This document shows positions 17,874-27,912 of a stretch of 45,176 nucleotides of DNA, one piece after another; positions within the stretch are counted from its first letter, which is position 1, and every line of letters begins with the position of its first letter. The position numbers were made by a program, and so were the translations under genes. The stretch is from Streptosporangiaceae bacterium. Its GTDB lineage: Bacteria; Actinomycetota; Actinomycetes; Streptosporangiales; Streptosporangiaceae. The notes under the pieces were generated by a model. The model worked only from the letters and a program-made list of their open reading frames with translations, was not told where the DNA came from and ran no database searches. Location of the stretch: contig JAOPYH010000502.1 of the NCBI GenBank assembly GCA_025964715.1, positions 1 through 45,176 on the forward strand, read 5' to 3'.

Positions 17874-20800
17874 TTACTTCTTGGGCAGTCCGACCTGGTC
17901 GGCCTCGGCCGAGCCGCTGTGGTCGTCCGGGCTCACGACGAGCCATCCCTTGACCGGCGTGGCGGCGAGCGACGCCGGGTCGGCGGTCAATTCGACCGGA
18001 GCCGAGCCGCCCGCGGGGACCTTGACGTACTCACCTGTCGACACCGGCGGCCGGTGGGAGTCCCACACGGCCAACGGGGTCTGGTCGACCAGCCCCGACG
18101 GCACCGTGGAGAACGCGTTCACCGTGTAGGAGAAGCGCGACTTACCGTCGGCAAGGCCGAGGTCGGAGGCGAGCACGGGCAGCAAGGCCGTGGACCCGTT
18201 GGCCGGGGCCGTGGCGACCCACGCGTTCACCAGCGAGCCGTCGGCCTTGAAGGTGAAGGCCGCCAACCGGCCGTCGAAGCTGCCGGTCGTGACGGCGCCG
18301 TAGTCCGCTCCCACCACGATGAAGTCGGACTGGCCGTCTCCGTTCGTGTCGATCGGGACGTCGAACTCGTGCGCCGCGGCGGTGGACCAGTGGCCCCACG
18401 TGCCCACCGCGAAGATGAGCGCGCGGTCGGAGGCCGCGCCGCCGAGGGCCGAACCCGGCAGCGACTGTACGCCCGCGGCTCGGACGTCCATCGCGTCCTC
18501 GGCGCCCGTGACGTCATTGGCGTCCGAGATGCCCCAGGAGTAGACGTCACCGGTGCCCTCGCGCACCCCGCCGTTGTGCAGTTTCACCGAGGTGGCCTGC
18601 GCGCCGCCCCGATCCGCGAACTTCGCAGCGGGTGAGGAGGTCACCGCCGACTCGGCGGACGGCACCGTCAGGAAGGCGAGCCGGAGCGCAGGCGCACCGG
18701 CCACGGTGCCCCGCGGAGTCGCGGTCACGGCGCCCTGGATCGTGGTGAGCGCCCCGAAGTTGGACACCTCCGCCGCCGGCAGGGCCGCCGCGGCCGGGCG
18801 GCTCAGCGTCAGGAACACGCCCACCGTACGGGTGGACCCGGCGGGCAGCTTGACCGACCGCGGCCACACCTTGACCTTCGCGCCGAGCGAGGGGCCGTTG
18901 AAGGCGGCGGCGACATCGTAGGTGACCGCCGACTTGCCGGTGTTGTGCAGCGTCATCGGCCGCACCGAGGCGTAGCCGCCCCGCAGTGACTGGTACCCGA
19001 AGGACAGGTTGCCCCCGTCACCGGGAGCGCTCGCCACCACCGACGCGCCGGCCGCCTGGCGGGCGTTGACGACGCCGGATCCGGCGATCCTGGGCTGGTA
19101 GCCGGAGATCTTGGTGGTGGCGTCAGCCGTGCTGACGATCGCCGCCTTGATCAGGCCGGGGTTCCACGACGGGTGTGCCTGCGTCACCAGGGCCGCGACA
19201 CCGGCGGTCATCGGGGAGGCCATCGAGGTGCCGGAGATGACGGCGGCCCCGCTGCCGGTCCCGACACCTGTCGAGATGATGCTGACGCCGGGCGCCGTGA
19301 CGTCCGGCTTGAGGGCGCTGTCGACGTTGCGCGGGCCGCCCGAGGTGAAGTCGGCGGCCTTGCCGTAGCCCGGGTTGGCCACCGACGACTCGGCCAGCGA
19401 GGCCGTCTTGCCGTCCGCCGCGGACATCACGCTCGCGTCCGCCGTGGGGGCACCCCGGACGCCGAGGAAGGGGATCGTCACCTCGAACTTCTCGTGCGTG
19501 TCGGGGTCCTCGGTGATGGGTCCCTCCATGGGCGGGTAGCCCGCCGTGGTGTTGATCATGGCGGCGGCCTTGGCACCCGCCTTCTCCGCCAGCACGGCGC
19601 GCCTCGCGCGCCCGCAGGTGCCGCGGATCGTGACCACCAGCTTGCCGGTCACACCACCGGGATAGGCGGCGTAGTCGGCAGGGTCACAGCCCAGCGAGAT
19701 CGGGCCGCCGGGGTAGCTCGTCCGCAGCACCGCCACGGTCAGCGAGCCCGGCTGCAGCTTCGCCTCGTTGGAGTTCTGCGCCACGAAGGACGAGCCCCCG
19801 ATGGTCACCTTCGCCGCGGGGACCGACGCGCGTGAGGCGTCGAGCGCGGCGACCGAGATCGCCGTCGTGGCCGCGGAAGGCCCACCGGTGATGTAGGCGT
19901 TCGGTCCGCTGTTGCCGGCGGAGGCGACCACGGTCACGCCCGCGCGGGTGAGTGTGCGCACGGCCTGTACGGACGGCTCGTCGGTGCGGCTGAAGGGGGA
20001 GCCGATCGACATGTTGACGACCTTGGCGCCGTCCTTCATCGCCTGCTCCATGGCGGCGACCATGATGTCGTCGGAGACCGAGCCCGCACAGCCGAAGACC
20101 CGGTAGGCCAGGATCGAGGCCTGTGGCGCGATGCCCGGCGGCACGTTGAACTTCTTGCCGTACGTCGTGGTGTCGTAGGGGCCGGTGTAGGTCGACCCGT
20201 CCGCGTTCACGCCAGAGCCGGCCGAGGTCCCAGCGACGTGCGAGCCGTGCCCGTTGCAGTCGAGCGGGTCGGGGTCGGGCTTGGGCGTCTGCTTGGCGGG
20301 GTCGCCGGAGCCGGCGTCGTAGGTGTCCCCGACGAAGTCCCGCCCGCCGATGACCTTCGCGGTCGGGAAGGTGCCCGGCTCGATCTTGCTCCCGTCGTTG
20401 GACTCGAAGTCCGAGGGCTTGCCGGGGCCGCCGAACATCGCGTGCGTGTAGTCCACGCCCGTGTCGATGATCGCGACCTTGACCCCCTTGCCGGTCTTGC
20501 CGAGGTCCTGCCAGGTCCTGTCGGCCTGGATGTACTTCCCGCCGGCCGCGTTGTCCGGCTGGTAGATGCGCACCGGGTGCACCGCCACCACGCCGGGCGC
20601 CTTCGCCAGCGTGGCGAGGTCTTTCACCGCCACCTTGGCCGCGACGCCGTTGAAGACCTCGGTGTAGTGGCCGAGCACGGTCCCGCGCACGTCCTTGACA
20701 TCCTGCTCGACCGGCCGCTGCCTGCTCCGCAGCCGGTCCCGCAGCGCGGCCTTGGCCCGCTGCCCTGCGGTCGCACCCACCGGGTCGCCCTCGACCTGGA

Positions 20801-20990
20801 GCAGCACCTTGACCTGCCGGGCCGCGTCCAGCGTCGCGGGAGTGAACCCGGCGCGGTTCACCGCGCCTGGGAGGTGCTGGAACCGGGGGTTCGGCTGGGC
20901 GCCGGCAGGCGTACCCGAAAGGGACGCAGTCAGGAGCGCGAAGGCGCTCACCGAGCCGAGCACGCCGCCGAACAGCGCACGTCTTTTCAC
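17874..20990 (-). CDS. Secreted subtilisin-like serine protease (S8) with PA insert
   Basis: A 1038-residue exported protease. The signal peptide spans about 1-31 (KRRALFGGV, a hydrophobic core, then TPAGAQ). A prodomain of the inhibitor_I9 kind runs to about residue 140. The catalytic triad is Asp176 in VAIIDTGVDYTH, His248 in CNGHGSHVAGT and Ser589 in SGTSMASPMTAG. A PA-like insert lies near 390-540, between His and Ser. The C-terminal 400 residues carry beta-rich Fn3-like modules and end in a lysine pair. The GTG start at 20990 has GAGGTGA about five bases upstream. A less GC-rich stretch with an inverted repeat lies just upstream. Likely an extracellular nutrient-scavenging enzyme; no cell-wall anchor signal is seen. 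Confidence 0.95.
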   Translation of the reverse strand: MKRRALFGGVLGSVSAFALLTASLSGTPAGAQPNPRFQHLPGAVNRAGFTPATLDAARQVKVLLQVEGDPVGATAGQRAKAALRDRLRSRQRPVEQDVKDVRGTVLGHYTEVFNGVAAKVAVKDLATLAKAPGVVAVHPVRIYQPDNAAGGKYIQADRTWQDLGKTGKGVKVAIIDTGVDYTHAMFGGPGKPSDFESNDGSKIEPGTFPTAKVIGGRDFVGDTYDAGSGDPAKQTPKPDPDPLDCNGHGSHVAGTSAGSGVNADGSTYTGPYDTTTYGKKFNVPPGIAPQASILAYRVFGCAGSVSDDIMVAAMEQAMKDGAKVVNMSIGSPFSRTDEPSVQAVRTLTRAGVTVVASAGNSGPNAYITGGPSAATTAISVAALDASRASVPAAKVTIGGSSFVAQNSNEAKLQPGSLTVAVLRTSYPGGPISLGCDPADYAAYPGGVTGKLVVTIRGTCGRARRAVLAEKAGAKAAAMINTTAGYPPMEGPITEDPDTHEKFEVTIPFLGVRGAPTADASVMSAADGKTASLAESSVANPGYGKAADFTSGGPRNVDSALKPDVTAPGVSIISTGVGTGSGAAVISGTSMASPMTAGVAALVTQAHPSWNPGLIKAAIVSTADATTKISGYQPRIAGSGVVNARQAAGASVVASAPGDGGNLSFGYQSLRGGYASVRPMTLHNTGKSAVTYDVAAAFNGPSLGAKVKVWPRSVKLPAGSTRTVGVFLTLSRPAAAALPAAEVSNFGALTTIQGAVTATPRGTVAGAPALRLAFLTVPSAESAVTSSPAAKFADRGGAQATSVKLHNGGVREGTGDVYSWGISDANDVTGAEDAMDVRAAGVQSLPGSALGGAASDRALIFAVGTWGHWSTAAAHEFDVPIDTNGDGQSDFIVVGADYGAVTTGSFDGRLAAFTFKADGSLVNAWVATAPANGSTALLPVLASDLGLADGKSRFSYTVNAFSTVPSGLVDQTPLAVWDSHRPPVSTGEYVKVPAGGSAPVELTADPASLAATPVKGWLVVSPDDHSGSAEADQVGLPKK

Positions 20991-21012
20991 TTGTCACCTC
21001 GGGGGGAGGGTG

Positions 21013-21050
21013 CTGATAACGCCCACAAATATGGCAACAGGGCCTATCAG
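21013..21050. promoter_or_regulatory. Inverted repeat in the subtilase promoter region
   Basis: CTGATA...GCCC (21013-21024) and GGGC...TATCAG (21040-21050) form an imperfect inverted repeat around an AT-rich centre that includes CATATT on the minus strand. It lies 23-60 bases upstream of the subtilase start, the place for a promoter and its operator. A confident -35/-10 pair could not be assigned. Confidence 0.4.
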
Positions 21051-21093
21051 TGCATAAGTGATATCTGGTAACGATGCGGCTACGCCGGACGGG

Positions 21094-24000
21094 TCAGTGC
21101 CCGGCCTCCGGCCCGTAGCCGCCGCCGCCTGGGGTCTCCAGCACGAAGGCGTCACCCGCTTCGACCGGCGTCGAGTCACATCCCCGCAGCCGGGTCACGG
21201 ACCCGTCGGGGTGCTCGACCCAGTGCCGGCCGAGGGCTCCCTGGCCGCCACCGGCCATCCCGTACGGCGGGATCCGCCGGTGCCCGCTCAGCACGGTCAC
21301 GGTCATCGGCTCCAGGAACCGGATGCGCCGGCGGCCGCCGTTCCCCCCGGGCCAGCGCCCGCCGCCGCCGCTGCCGGCGCGGATCTCGAAGCTCTCCAGC
21401 CGCACCGGGAAGCGCCACTCCAGCACCTCGGGGTCGGTCAGCCGGGAGTTGGTCATGTGGGTCTGGACGACGTCGGCCCCCGCGAACCCCTCGCCGGCCC
21501 CGGAGCCGCTCGCCACCGTCTCGTAGTACTGGTGGCGCTCGTCGCCGAAGGTCACGTTGTTCATCGTGCCGGAGCCCTCGGCCTGCACCCCGAGCGCCGC
21601 GTAGAGCGCGCCGGTGACCGCCTGCGAGGTCTCGACGTTGCCGGCCGCCACCGCGGCCGGATACTCCGGCGACAGCATCGTGCCCGGCGGGATGATGACC
21701 CGCAGCGGCTCCAGGCAGCCGGAGTTAAGCGGGATGTCATCGTCGACCAGGGTGCGGAAGACGTACAGGACCGCGGCCATCGCCACGGACGAGGGCGCGT
21801 TGAAGTTGCCGGGCAGCTGTGGTGACGTGCCGGTGAAGTCGATCTCCGCGGTGCGGCTCTCCCGGTCCACCCGCACGGCCACCCGGATCACGGCACCGTT
21901 GTCCAGCTCATAGGCGTACGACCCGTCCCGCAGCTGCGGGACGACGCGGCGCACGGCCTCCTCGGCGTTGTCCCGCACGTGTCCCATATAGGCGTGGACC
22001 ACCTCGAGACCGTAGTGCTCCACCATGGCCCGCAGCTCGCGCACGCCCTTCTCGTTCGCGGCGACCTGGGCGCGCAGGTCGGCCATGTTGTCCCCTGGCC
22101 TGCGCGACGGGTATGGCGCCGAGCGGAGCACCTCGACGGTCTCGTCCTCGCGCATGACACCGTCCCGCACCAGGAGCCGGTCCCGGAGGAGGACGCCCTC
22201 CTCCTCCACCCGGGTGCTGAACGCGGGCATGGACCCGGGGGTGAGGCCGCCGATCTCCGCGTGATGTCCCCGCGAGGCGACGTAGAAGAGGATCTCCTCG
22301 TCGTGCCCGAACACCGGGGTCACAACGGTGATGTCGGGCAGATGGGTGCCACCGTGATAAGGGTCGTTCAGCACGTACACGTCGCCCGGCCGCATGCCCG
22401 CCCCGTCCCCCAGCCGGTCCTTGATCACCTCTTTGATGCTCTCGCCCATCGACCCCAGGTGGACGGGGATGTGGGGCGCGTTGGCGATAAGGTGGCCGCC
22501 CGAGTCGAACAGCGCGCAGGAGAAGTCCAGCCGCTCCTTGATGTTGACCGAGCTCGCGGTGCTCCGCAGCCGTACCCCCATCTGCTCGGCCACGGACATG
22601 AAGAGGTTGTTGAAGATCTCCAGCATGACCGGGTCCGCCTCGGTCCCGAGGACACGGCGCTGGGCGGGCGCGGTGACCCGGGTGAGCACCAGGTGGCCGA
22701 GCTCGTGGACGGTGGCCTGCCAGCCCGGCTCCACGACCGTGGTCGCGTTGGCCTCCACGATGATCGCCGGGCCGTCGAGGCGGTCGTCCGGCCGCAGGGC
22801 CGCTCGCTCGCGCAGCGGGACCTCGGCCCAGCCCCCCTCGACGAACATCCGGGCCGTGGCCCCGTTCTGAGGCGTGATCTCGCGGTGATCCGCGAGATCA
22901 CTGTGGTGGAGGGGGGAGGGGACGGCCGCCGGGGACGCGCTGATGAGCTCGAGCGAGACGGCCTCCACGACGATGGGCCGGTGCGGCATCAGGAAGGCGA
23001 AGCGCCGCCGGTAGACCTCCTCGAAGGCCGTCACCATGTCGGCCGCCGGTCCCATCCGTACGGGCAGCGCGGTGTCCGTGCCCTCGTAACGGAGCAGTGC
23101 CCGTCGCATGGACCGGACCTGGTGGGCCGGCCCGCCCTCGCGGGCGAGCTCGGCGCGCGCCTGCGCCTCGAGGTCGCCGAGCAGGTCCTCCAGCGGCAGG
23201 TCGCCGGTGAGCGGCGCCTCTACGGAGGCCTGGCGCATCGCCGTGACGTCGGCGAGCCCCATCCCGTAGGCCGACAGCACGCCGGCCAGCGGATGGACCA
23301 GCACGGTCCGCATGCCCAGCGCGTCGGCGACCGCGCAGGCGTGCTGGCCGCCCGCGCCGCCGAACGTCGCGAGTGCGTAGCCGGTCACGTCATGGCCCCG
23401 CTGGATCGAGATCTTCTTGATCGCGTTGGCCATGTTGGCCACCGCGATCTCGAGGAAGCCCGCGGCCACCTGCTCTGGACCGCGGCCGTCGTCGATGTGC
23501 TCGGCCAGCGCGGCGAAGCGCCTTCGCACCACCTCGCCGTCGAGGGGCCGGTCTCCCCCGGGGCCGAAGACGTGCGGGAAGTGCCGCGGCTGGATCCGGC
23601 CGAGCAGGACGTTGGCGTCGGTGACGGTGAGGGGCCCGCTTCGCCGGTAGGCGGCCGGGCCAGGGTCCGCTCCGGCGGAGTCCGGCCCGACCCGGTAGCG
23701 GTGGCCGTCGAAGTGCAGGATCGAGCCGCCGCCCGCGGCGACCGTGTGGACGCTCATCATCGGGGACCGCATGCGGACCCCGGCCACCTGTGTCTCGAAC
23801 TCCCGCTCGAACTCGCCGGCGTAGTGCGAGACGTCCGTGGAGGTCCCGCCCATGTCGAAGCCGATGACCCGGTCGAAGCCGGCGGCCGCGGACGTGCGCG
23901 ACATCCCCACGACCCCCGCCGCGGGCCCCGACAGGATCGCGTCCTTGCCGTGGAAGGAGTGGGCTTGGGTAAGCCCGCCGTCGGACCGCATGAGCATCAG

Positions 24001-24702
24001 CGGCACGTCACCGAGCTCGGCCGCGACCCGGTCGACGTAGCGCCGCAGCACCGGGGAGAGATAGGCGTCCACCACCGTGGTGTCGCCCCGCGGCACCAGC
24101 TTGATCAACGGGCTCACCCGGTGCGACTCCGACACCTGCGGGAAGCCGATCCGGCGGGCGATGTCGCCGATCCCGGCCTCGTGCCCGGGAGCGCGGTAGC
24201 CGTGCACGCAGACGATCGCGACCGAGCGCAGGCCCTCGTCGTAGGCCGCGCGCAACGCCCGCGTGACCCCCCGTTCGTCCAGCGGGGCCACCACCCGGCC
24301 GCGGGCGTCGTGGCGCTCATCGGCCTCGATGACGCGGTGGTAGAGCGGCTCGGGCAGCGCGATGGCGCGCTCGAAGATCCGCGGGCGGTTCTGGTAGGCG
24401 ATCCGGAGGGCGTCCCGGAATCCTTTTGTGATCACCAGGACGGTCGGCTCACCGTTGTGCTCCAGCAGCGCGTTGGTGGCCACGGTCGTGCCCATCTTCA
24501 CCGCGTCGATCCGGTCGGCCGGGATGGGGTCACCCTCGGCCAGGCCGAGCAGGAGGCGGATGCCCGCCACGGCGGCGTCCTCGTACCGCCCGGGGGCGTC
24601 CGACAGGAGCTTGTGCGCCACGAGCGTGCCGTCCGGTCTCCGGCCTATGACGTCGGTGAAGGTCCCGCCACGGTCGATCCAGAACTGCCAGCGGCCGCCC
24701 AT
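21094..24702 (-). CDS. 5-oxoprolinase-type protein, fused HyuA and HyuB halves
   Basis: A 1202-residue fusion of a HyuA-type ATP-binding half and a HyuB-type half, as in eukaryotic OPLAH. The N-terminus reads [11 protein letters not shown] (phosphate loop), with [13 protein letters not shown] and the second loop [14 protein letters not shown] of the actin-like fold. HyuB begins about residue 670 ([17 protein letters not shown]) with [12 protein letters not shown] and QGYxx-type segments after it. The best guess is ATP-dependent opening of 5-oxo-L-proline to glutamate, but hydantoinase members look alike, so the substrate is uncertain. The start at 24702 has no clear Shine-Dalgarno sequence, and the TY-Chap gene ends 57 bases upstream. 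A 12-bp stem palindrome sits inside the coding sequence between the two halves (22874-22901). Confidence 0.9.
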   Translation of the reverse strand: MGGRWQFWIDRGGTFTDVIGRRPDGTLVAHKLLSDAPGRYEDAAVAGIRLLLGLAEGDPIPADRIDAVKMGTTVATNALLEHNGEPTVLVITKGFRDALRIAYQNRPRIFERAIALPEPLYHRVIEADERHDARGRVVAPLDERGVTRALRAAYDEGLRSVAIVCVHGYRAPGHEAGIGDIARRIGFPQVSESHRVSPLIKLVPRGDTTVVDAYLSPVLRRYVDRVAAELGDVPLMLMRSDGGLTQAHSFHGKDAILSGPAAGVVGMSRTSAAAGFDRVIGFDMGGTSTDVSHYAGEFEREFETQVAGVRMRSPMMSVHTVAAGGGSILHFDGHRYRVGPDSAGADPGPAAYRRSGPLTVTDANVLLGRIQPRHFPHVFGPGGDRPLDGEVVRRRFAALAEHIDDGRGPEQVAAGFLEIAVANMANAIKKISIQRGHDVTGYALATFGGAGGQHACAVADALGMRTVLVHPLAGVLSAYGMGLADVTAMRQASVEAPLTGDLPLEDLLGDLEAQARAELAREGGPAHQVRSMRRALLRYEGTDTALPVRMGPAADMVTAFEEVYRRRFAFLMPHRPIVVEAVSLELISASPAAVPSPLHHSDLADHREITPQNGATARMFVEGGWAEVPLRERAALRPDDRLDGPAIIVEANATTVVEPGWQATVHELGHLVLTRVTAPAQRRVLGTEADPVMLEIFNNLFMSVAEQMGVRLRSTASSVNIKERLDFSCALFDSGGHLIANAPHIPVHLGSMGESIKEVIKDRLGDGAGMRPGDVYVLNDPYHGGTHLPDITVVTPVFGHDEEILFYVASRGHHAEIGGLTPGSMPAFSTRVEEEGVLLRDRLLVRDGVMREDETVEVLRSAPYPSRRPGDNMADLRAQVAANEKGVRELRAMVEHYGLEVVHAYMGHVRDNAEEAVRRVVPQLRDGSYAYELDNGAVIRVAVRVDRESRTAEIDFTGTSPQLPGNFNAPSSVAMAAVLYVFRTLVDDDIPLNSGCLEPLRVIIPPGTMLSPEYPAAVAAGNVETSQAVTGALYAALGVQAEGSGTMNNVTFGDERHQYYETVASGSGAGEGFAGADVVQTHMTNSRLTDPEVLEWRFPVRLESFEIRAGSGGGGRWPGGNGGRRRIRFLEPMTVTVLSGHRRIPPYGMAGGGQGALGRHWVEHPDGSVTRLRGCDSTPVEAGDAFVLETPGGGGYGPEAGH
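22874..22901. repeat. Perfect 12-bp stem palindrome inside the oxoprolinase gene
   Basis: GTGATCTCGCGG (22874-22885) and CCGCGAGATCAC (22890-22901) are exact inverted copies with a four-base loop. It lies in codons about 601-610, in the loosely conserved linker between the HyuA and HyuB halves ([11 protein letters not shown]). Confidence 0.75.
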
Positions 24703-24758
24703 GCATCACGTCTACCACGGCTGGGCCGACACCCTGGGGTCCGCCCACGGGCCGGGTG

Positions 24759-26030
24759 TCAGTCGGCCTGGGGTGCCGTGAGGTCCCAGCGGGCGGTGAC
24801 CGAGTCGTAGACCGCCACCGGCGCCTCCGACTCTCCTTCATATCGCCACAGCCGGGCACCGTGCCAGAGCCGGACCGCCGGCGGCGCCGGGGCGGGGACG
24901 TCCACGACCGCGTCGACTGTGGACGCCTGCTCGGCGGTACGCCGCATCCCATCGAGGCGGGCCACGGTCGCGGAGTCGAGATGGATCTCGCTCGGCAGCC
25001 CCAGGTTGATCACCAGGGACCACCGCGGATTCGGCCACGCGGCGGCGAGCTCGCCGAAGCTCGCCACGTGGTTGCCGCCGGCCTGTTCGCCGAGGGCCTC
25101 GGCCATCGCCTCCGTCGAGGTGAAGGCCATCAGGTACGTGCCGTTGCCGATGGACGTGGTGGCGAATTCCGCCGCCTGATCCTCGGTCGCCGCACGCGTC
25201 ATCGACAGCGTGAGCTCGGCGCTGAGGAGCAGCTCGAAGCAGGTCAGGTGGTCCCCGCGCTCTTTGGCCTTCGCCAGCCGGGCCTCGAGCGCCTCCGCCG
25301 AGGGGGGCCCGCCGGCGGGCGTCGCGGCCGTGGCGCCGTCGAGGTCCCCGGACGGAGGCCTGGGCCGGTCCGGCCCGGATGGCGCTGAGAGCGCGGCGGC
25401 CTCGGTCGCCCGCCGCCGTCGGCCTGTGCGCTCCGGCCGCTCGCCGGCAGACTGCCCGTGTTCGTGCACATCGGGCTCGGGAACGACGTTCCCGGCCTCG
25501 TCACCGGTGTCCTCGCCGCTCGGGTCCTCGCCGGCGCCGGGCCGGGACACGTCACTGGTCCGGCGGCTCTCGCTGATCCGGCCGGGGTCGGCCGGCGTTA
25601 TCCCGAAGTCCAGCAGCTCGATCAGCCCGGTGCCGTGCCGGTGGAACGACTCGTACACCAGGTCGGCCGGCCGCCGCAGGCCCTGTACGTCCCGCAGCGC
25701 GGTGACCATCATGTCGGCCAGCCCGGTGAAGTCCGGCGCGGTCGCGAACGGCGGCAGCTCGGTCCACCAGTTCGCGGGTGCCCAGTCCTCCGTCGGCGGC
25801 CGCCAGCCGGCCTCGGTGAGGACCTCCTCGTCCGCGGGGGTGAGAGCGAGCGGGCCCTCGAGGAAGTTGTTGCTGACCGCCTCGGCGTAGAGCCTGTCCG
25901 GTTCGCGCATGGCCTGGACGTAGTGACGGCTCTCGTCATGTTCCCGCACGATCAGGATGGTGTCGCGATCGAGACCCGCCAGCTCGCGACTGAGGCGTTC
26001 GGCGAATTCGGACCACTCCAACAAGATCAC
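24759..26030 (-). CDS. TY-Chap/SseB-type protein
   Basis: A 423-residue cytosolic protein with two recognisable ends. Residues about 1-125 match the actinobacterial TY-Chap N-terminal type (YbjN and Tir-chaperone-like), for example LEWSEFAERLSRELAGL, FLEGPLALTP and NWWTELPPF. A charged, low-complexity linker spans about 140-235. The C-terminal third has SseB-like features (FATTSIGNGTYLMAFTSTE and WPNPRWSLVINLGLPSEI). The work that named TY-Chap places it in bacterial conflict-type contexts; the exact role is unknown. The GTG start at 26030 has GGTGGGGA directly upstream, and the longer frame from 26234 would overlap the intergenic palindrome. It lies 139 bases downstream of the 510-residue gene on the same strand. 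Confidence 0.65.
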   Translation of the reverse strand: MILLEWSEFAERLSRELAGLDRDTILIVREHDESRHYVQAMREPDRLYAEAVSNNFLEGPLALTPADEEVLTEAGWRPPTEDWAPANWWTELPPFATAPDFTGLADMMVTALRDVQGLRRPADLVYESFHRHGTGLIELLDFGITPADPGRISESRRTSDVSRPGAGEDPSGEDTGDEAGNVVPEPDVHEHGQSAGERPERTGRRRRATEAAALSAPSGPDRPRPPSGDLDGATAATPAGGPPSAEALEARLAKAKERGDHLTCFELLLSAELTLSMTRAATEDQAAEFATTSIGNGTYLMAFTSTEAMAEALGEQAGGNHVASFGELAAAWPNPRWSLVINLGLPSEIHLDSATVARLDGMRRTAEQASTVDAVVDVPAPAPPAVRLWHGARLWRYEGESEAPVAVYDSVTARWDLTAPQAD

Positions 26031-26048
26031 TCCCCACCGTCCGAGGTT

Positions 26049-26072
26049 CGAGCGCCCGGAACCGGGCGCTCG
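26049..26072. terminator. Perfect 11-bp stem palindrome between two minus-strand genes
   Basis: CGAGCGCCCGG (26049-26059) and CCGGGCGCTCG (26062-26072) pair perfectly across an AA loop. It lies 97 bases after the stop of the upstream gene and 18 bases before the TY-Chap start, so it could be a terminator, an attenuator or an operator. No T run follows on the minus strand. Confidence 0.5.
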
Positions 26073-26169
26073 CGCACTGCTGTCGCCGGGAGGCGGCGGC
26101 TCACTCCCTCTGACAGCACAGTAAATGCCGATAATCGTCGCCCTGGGGTATCTCTCGCAAACCGCTCGG

Positions 26170-27702
26170 TCAGTTCGCCGGTCGATCGTGGCGCAGCGCA
26201 CGCAGGGAGGCGCGGAACTCGGCCGGATCGTCACCGAAAAGGTCCATCACGTCGATGAGGCGGTGCAGGATCTCGTGACGTTCCCAGCCCAGGTCCAGCA
26301 TGGTCTGGGCGGTGTCCCAGAGCTCCGGCGGATCACCCGCCCACAGGAGAGCGGTGAGCCGTTCGTGGCCCTCGAGATGTTCCTCACCGGCGCCCGGATG
26401 CTCGAACTCGATCAGGAGCCGGCGCTCGGCCGGGTCCGCCGGGTCGAGCGCGGTCAGATCCACCTTGCCGTGCCGGCCGCTGATGAAGGGCAGTGCGAAC
26501 GCCCGGCGCGACAACGCCTCCATGTCGCCGTCCGGCAGCAGCCGCTCCACGAGTTCGCGGTCCAGTCCGAAGGCGGTCGGGTCGTGGTAGGCCTCGGCGA
26601 AGGTGACGGTGGCGTCCCACACCGCGTCGAGGGTGGCCCGCACCCCCTCCTCCGGGAGCTTGGTGCGCCTGCTGGCCCATCGCACCCAGGCTGCCAGCAC
26701 GTGTGGCATCGCCTCCTGCTCGGCGGGCCACAGCAGCACCTTGCGCGGCAGCCACTCGAGCAGGAACCTCTCGCACTTGATCGGGCTGACCCGCAGTGGG
26801 CGGCCGAGATCGTGCGTGCAGCCGTAATCGATGATCTGGTCGACGCACCGGCTCGCCGCGGACAGGTCCGAGAGCTCCTCGGCCTCGTCGGAGGCGAGGA
26901 ACCGCGCGGCCATGGTGGCCCGCCGGTCCGGGCCGTAGGTCGGGGGCCCGGGCTGACGGCCGCCCGGTGGCAGCGTCCGGATCCTCGCCCGTACGAACGC
27001 GTGGTAGGAGCCGAAGTTCTCGTTGACCGAGGGATCCTGCAGGGAGTCCGTCACACCCAGGGCGGTCTCGAGCAGCCTCCGGGTGCGCCCCGGCTCCATC
27101 TGCTCGAACCGCATGAGGGGATTGTCCCGCGCGTCCCGGCGGCAGCTGTCGAGCACCTTGTCCACCTGGGAGGACACCCAGGCGTCGCGGACCATGCCAC
27201 CGAAATTGTGGTCCACCACGATGACCAGCGCGTGCCGTTCGTCACCGCCGTAGGTGAACGTGCACACGATCGATTCCTGGTCGCCGTAGACGTCCCGTGA
27301 GGCATAGCACTCCTCGGGGCCCACCATGCCGATCCGGTCGGCCCAGCCCGTACGGGCGACGCCGCGGTCCATGAGCTCCAGTGCCGAGCGCTCCGCCATG
27401 GCGGCCTGCCGGCTCGTGCCGAGGTAGGCCATCCCGGTGAGCAGCGCCAGCGCCGCCGGTGTGCCCGCGCGCGCCGCGTGCTCGGCCAGTGCCTCGCCGA
27501 CCACCTCATCGACATCGGAGTCGTCGAGCCGCCGTCCCCACCAGGCGCCGAGAATCTCACTGACGATGAGTTCCGCGTCCAGGGGGCTGCGGACCGCCAG
27601 CAACTCCCGCGCGTGCCGGAGCATGTCGTTGAAGATCGCGTAGATCTCGTCGGAAGGTGGCTTGGCGTCCCCCGAAGGACGGCGGCGGCTGCGGGGACTC
27701 AC
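26170..27702 (-). CDS. Unrecognised 510-residue protein
   Basis: No family is recognised with confidence. The protein appears soluble, with no signal peptide or membrane helix. It is acidic and helix-rich, with Trp/His-containing segments such as GAWWGRRLDDSDVDE, VCTFTYGGDERHALVIVVDH and LLLWPAEQEAMPHVL. The C-terminus has GWERHEILHRLIDVM, which fits HExxH by pattern but lies in a Leu/His-rich helix common in actinobacterial proteins of unknown function, so I do not call it a protease. The GTG start at 27702 has GAGGG about nine bases upstream. It is followed on the same strand by the TY-Chap gene, and shared transcription is possible despite the hairpin between them. Confidence 0.75.
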   Translation of the reverse strand: MSPRSRRRPSGDAKPPSDEIYAIFNDMLRHARELLAVRSPLDAELIVSEILGAWWGRRLDDSDVDEVVGEALAEHAARAGTPAALALLTGMAYLGTSRQAAMAERSALELMDRGVARTGWADRIGMVGPEECYASRDVYGDQESIVCTFTYGGDERHALVIVVDHNFGGMVRDAWVSSQVDKVLDSCRRDARDNPLMRFEQMEPGRTRRLLETALGVTDSLQDPSVNENFGSYHAFVRARIRTLPPGGRQPGPPTYGPDRRATMAARFLASDEAEELSDLSAASRCVDQIIDYGCTHDLGRPLRVSPIKCERFLLEWLPRKVLLWPAEQEAMPHVLAAWVRWASRRTKLPEEGVRATLDAVWDATVTFAEAYHDPTAFGLDRELVERLLPDGDMEALSRRAFALPFISGRHGKVDLTALDPADPAERRLLIEFEHPGAGEEHLEGHERLTALLWAGDPPELWDTAQTMLDLGWERHEILHRLIDVMDLFGDDPAEFRASLRALRHDRPAN

Positions 27703-27912
27703 GGACTTACCCTCTCAGATTCGCTCGTGACCGTAGCCCACGACCTCGACGATGTCGCCGGCAGAATGTTCAGGAAGGACGGCCCCGACCGGCCATGCGG
27801 AATTTTGGGGGAATTGTTGCTCGAAGGGCTGTCCATGTATCGAAGAGGTATTTTACTCCTCTGCGCGACGCAAGGCGGCCATTGCCGGCGGCGTGGCACC
27901 GGAATTCCGGGG
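27703..27912. other. Promoter region of the minus-strand pair
   Basis: These 210 bases hold no gene. On the minus strand, TAAAAT (plus bases about 27851-27856) resembles a -10 box, within a short inverted repeat (AGAGG at 27844-27848, CCTCT at 27858-27862). No convincing -35 box was found. Confidence 0.35.

Noticed and set aside
14317..17946. Very long minus-strand open frame opposite the AAA and winged-helix genes
   Set aside because: It is an antisense shadow produced by strong GC bias at third codon positions; the plus-strand proteins have clear families and motifs, the antisense has none.
21979..24810. Long plus-strand open frame opposite the oxoprolinase gene
   Set aside because: Repetitive His/Arg/Gly-rich sequence with no motif, opposite a well-identified gene.
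26170..27702. Zinc metalloprotease because of HEILH
   Set aside because: The motif lies in a helix-rich C-terminus with no third ligand or protease context, and such words arise by chance in long proteins.
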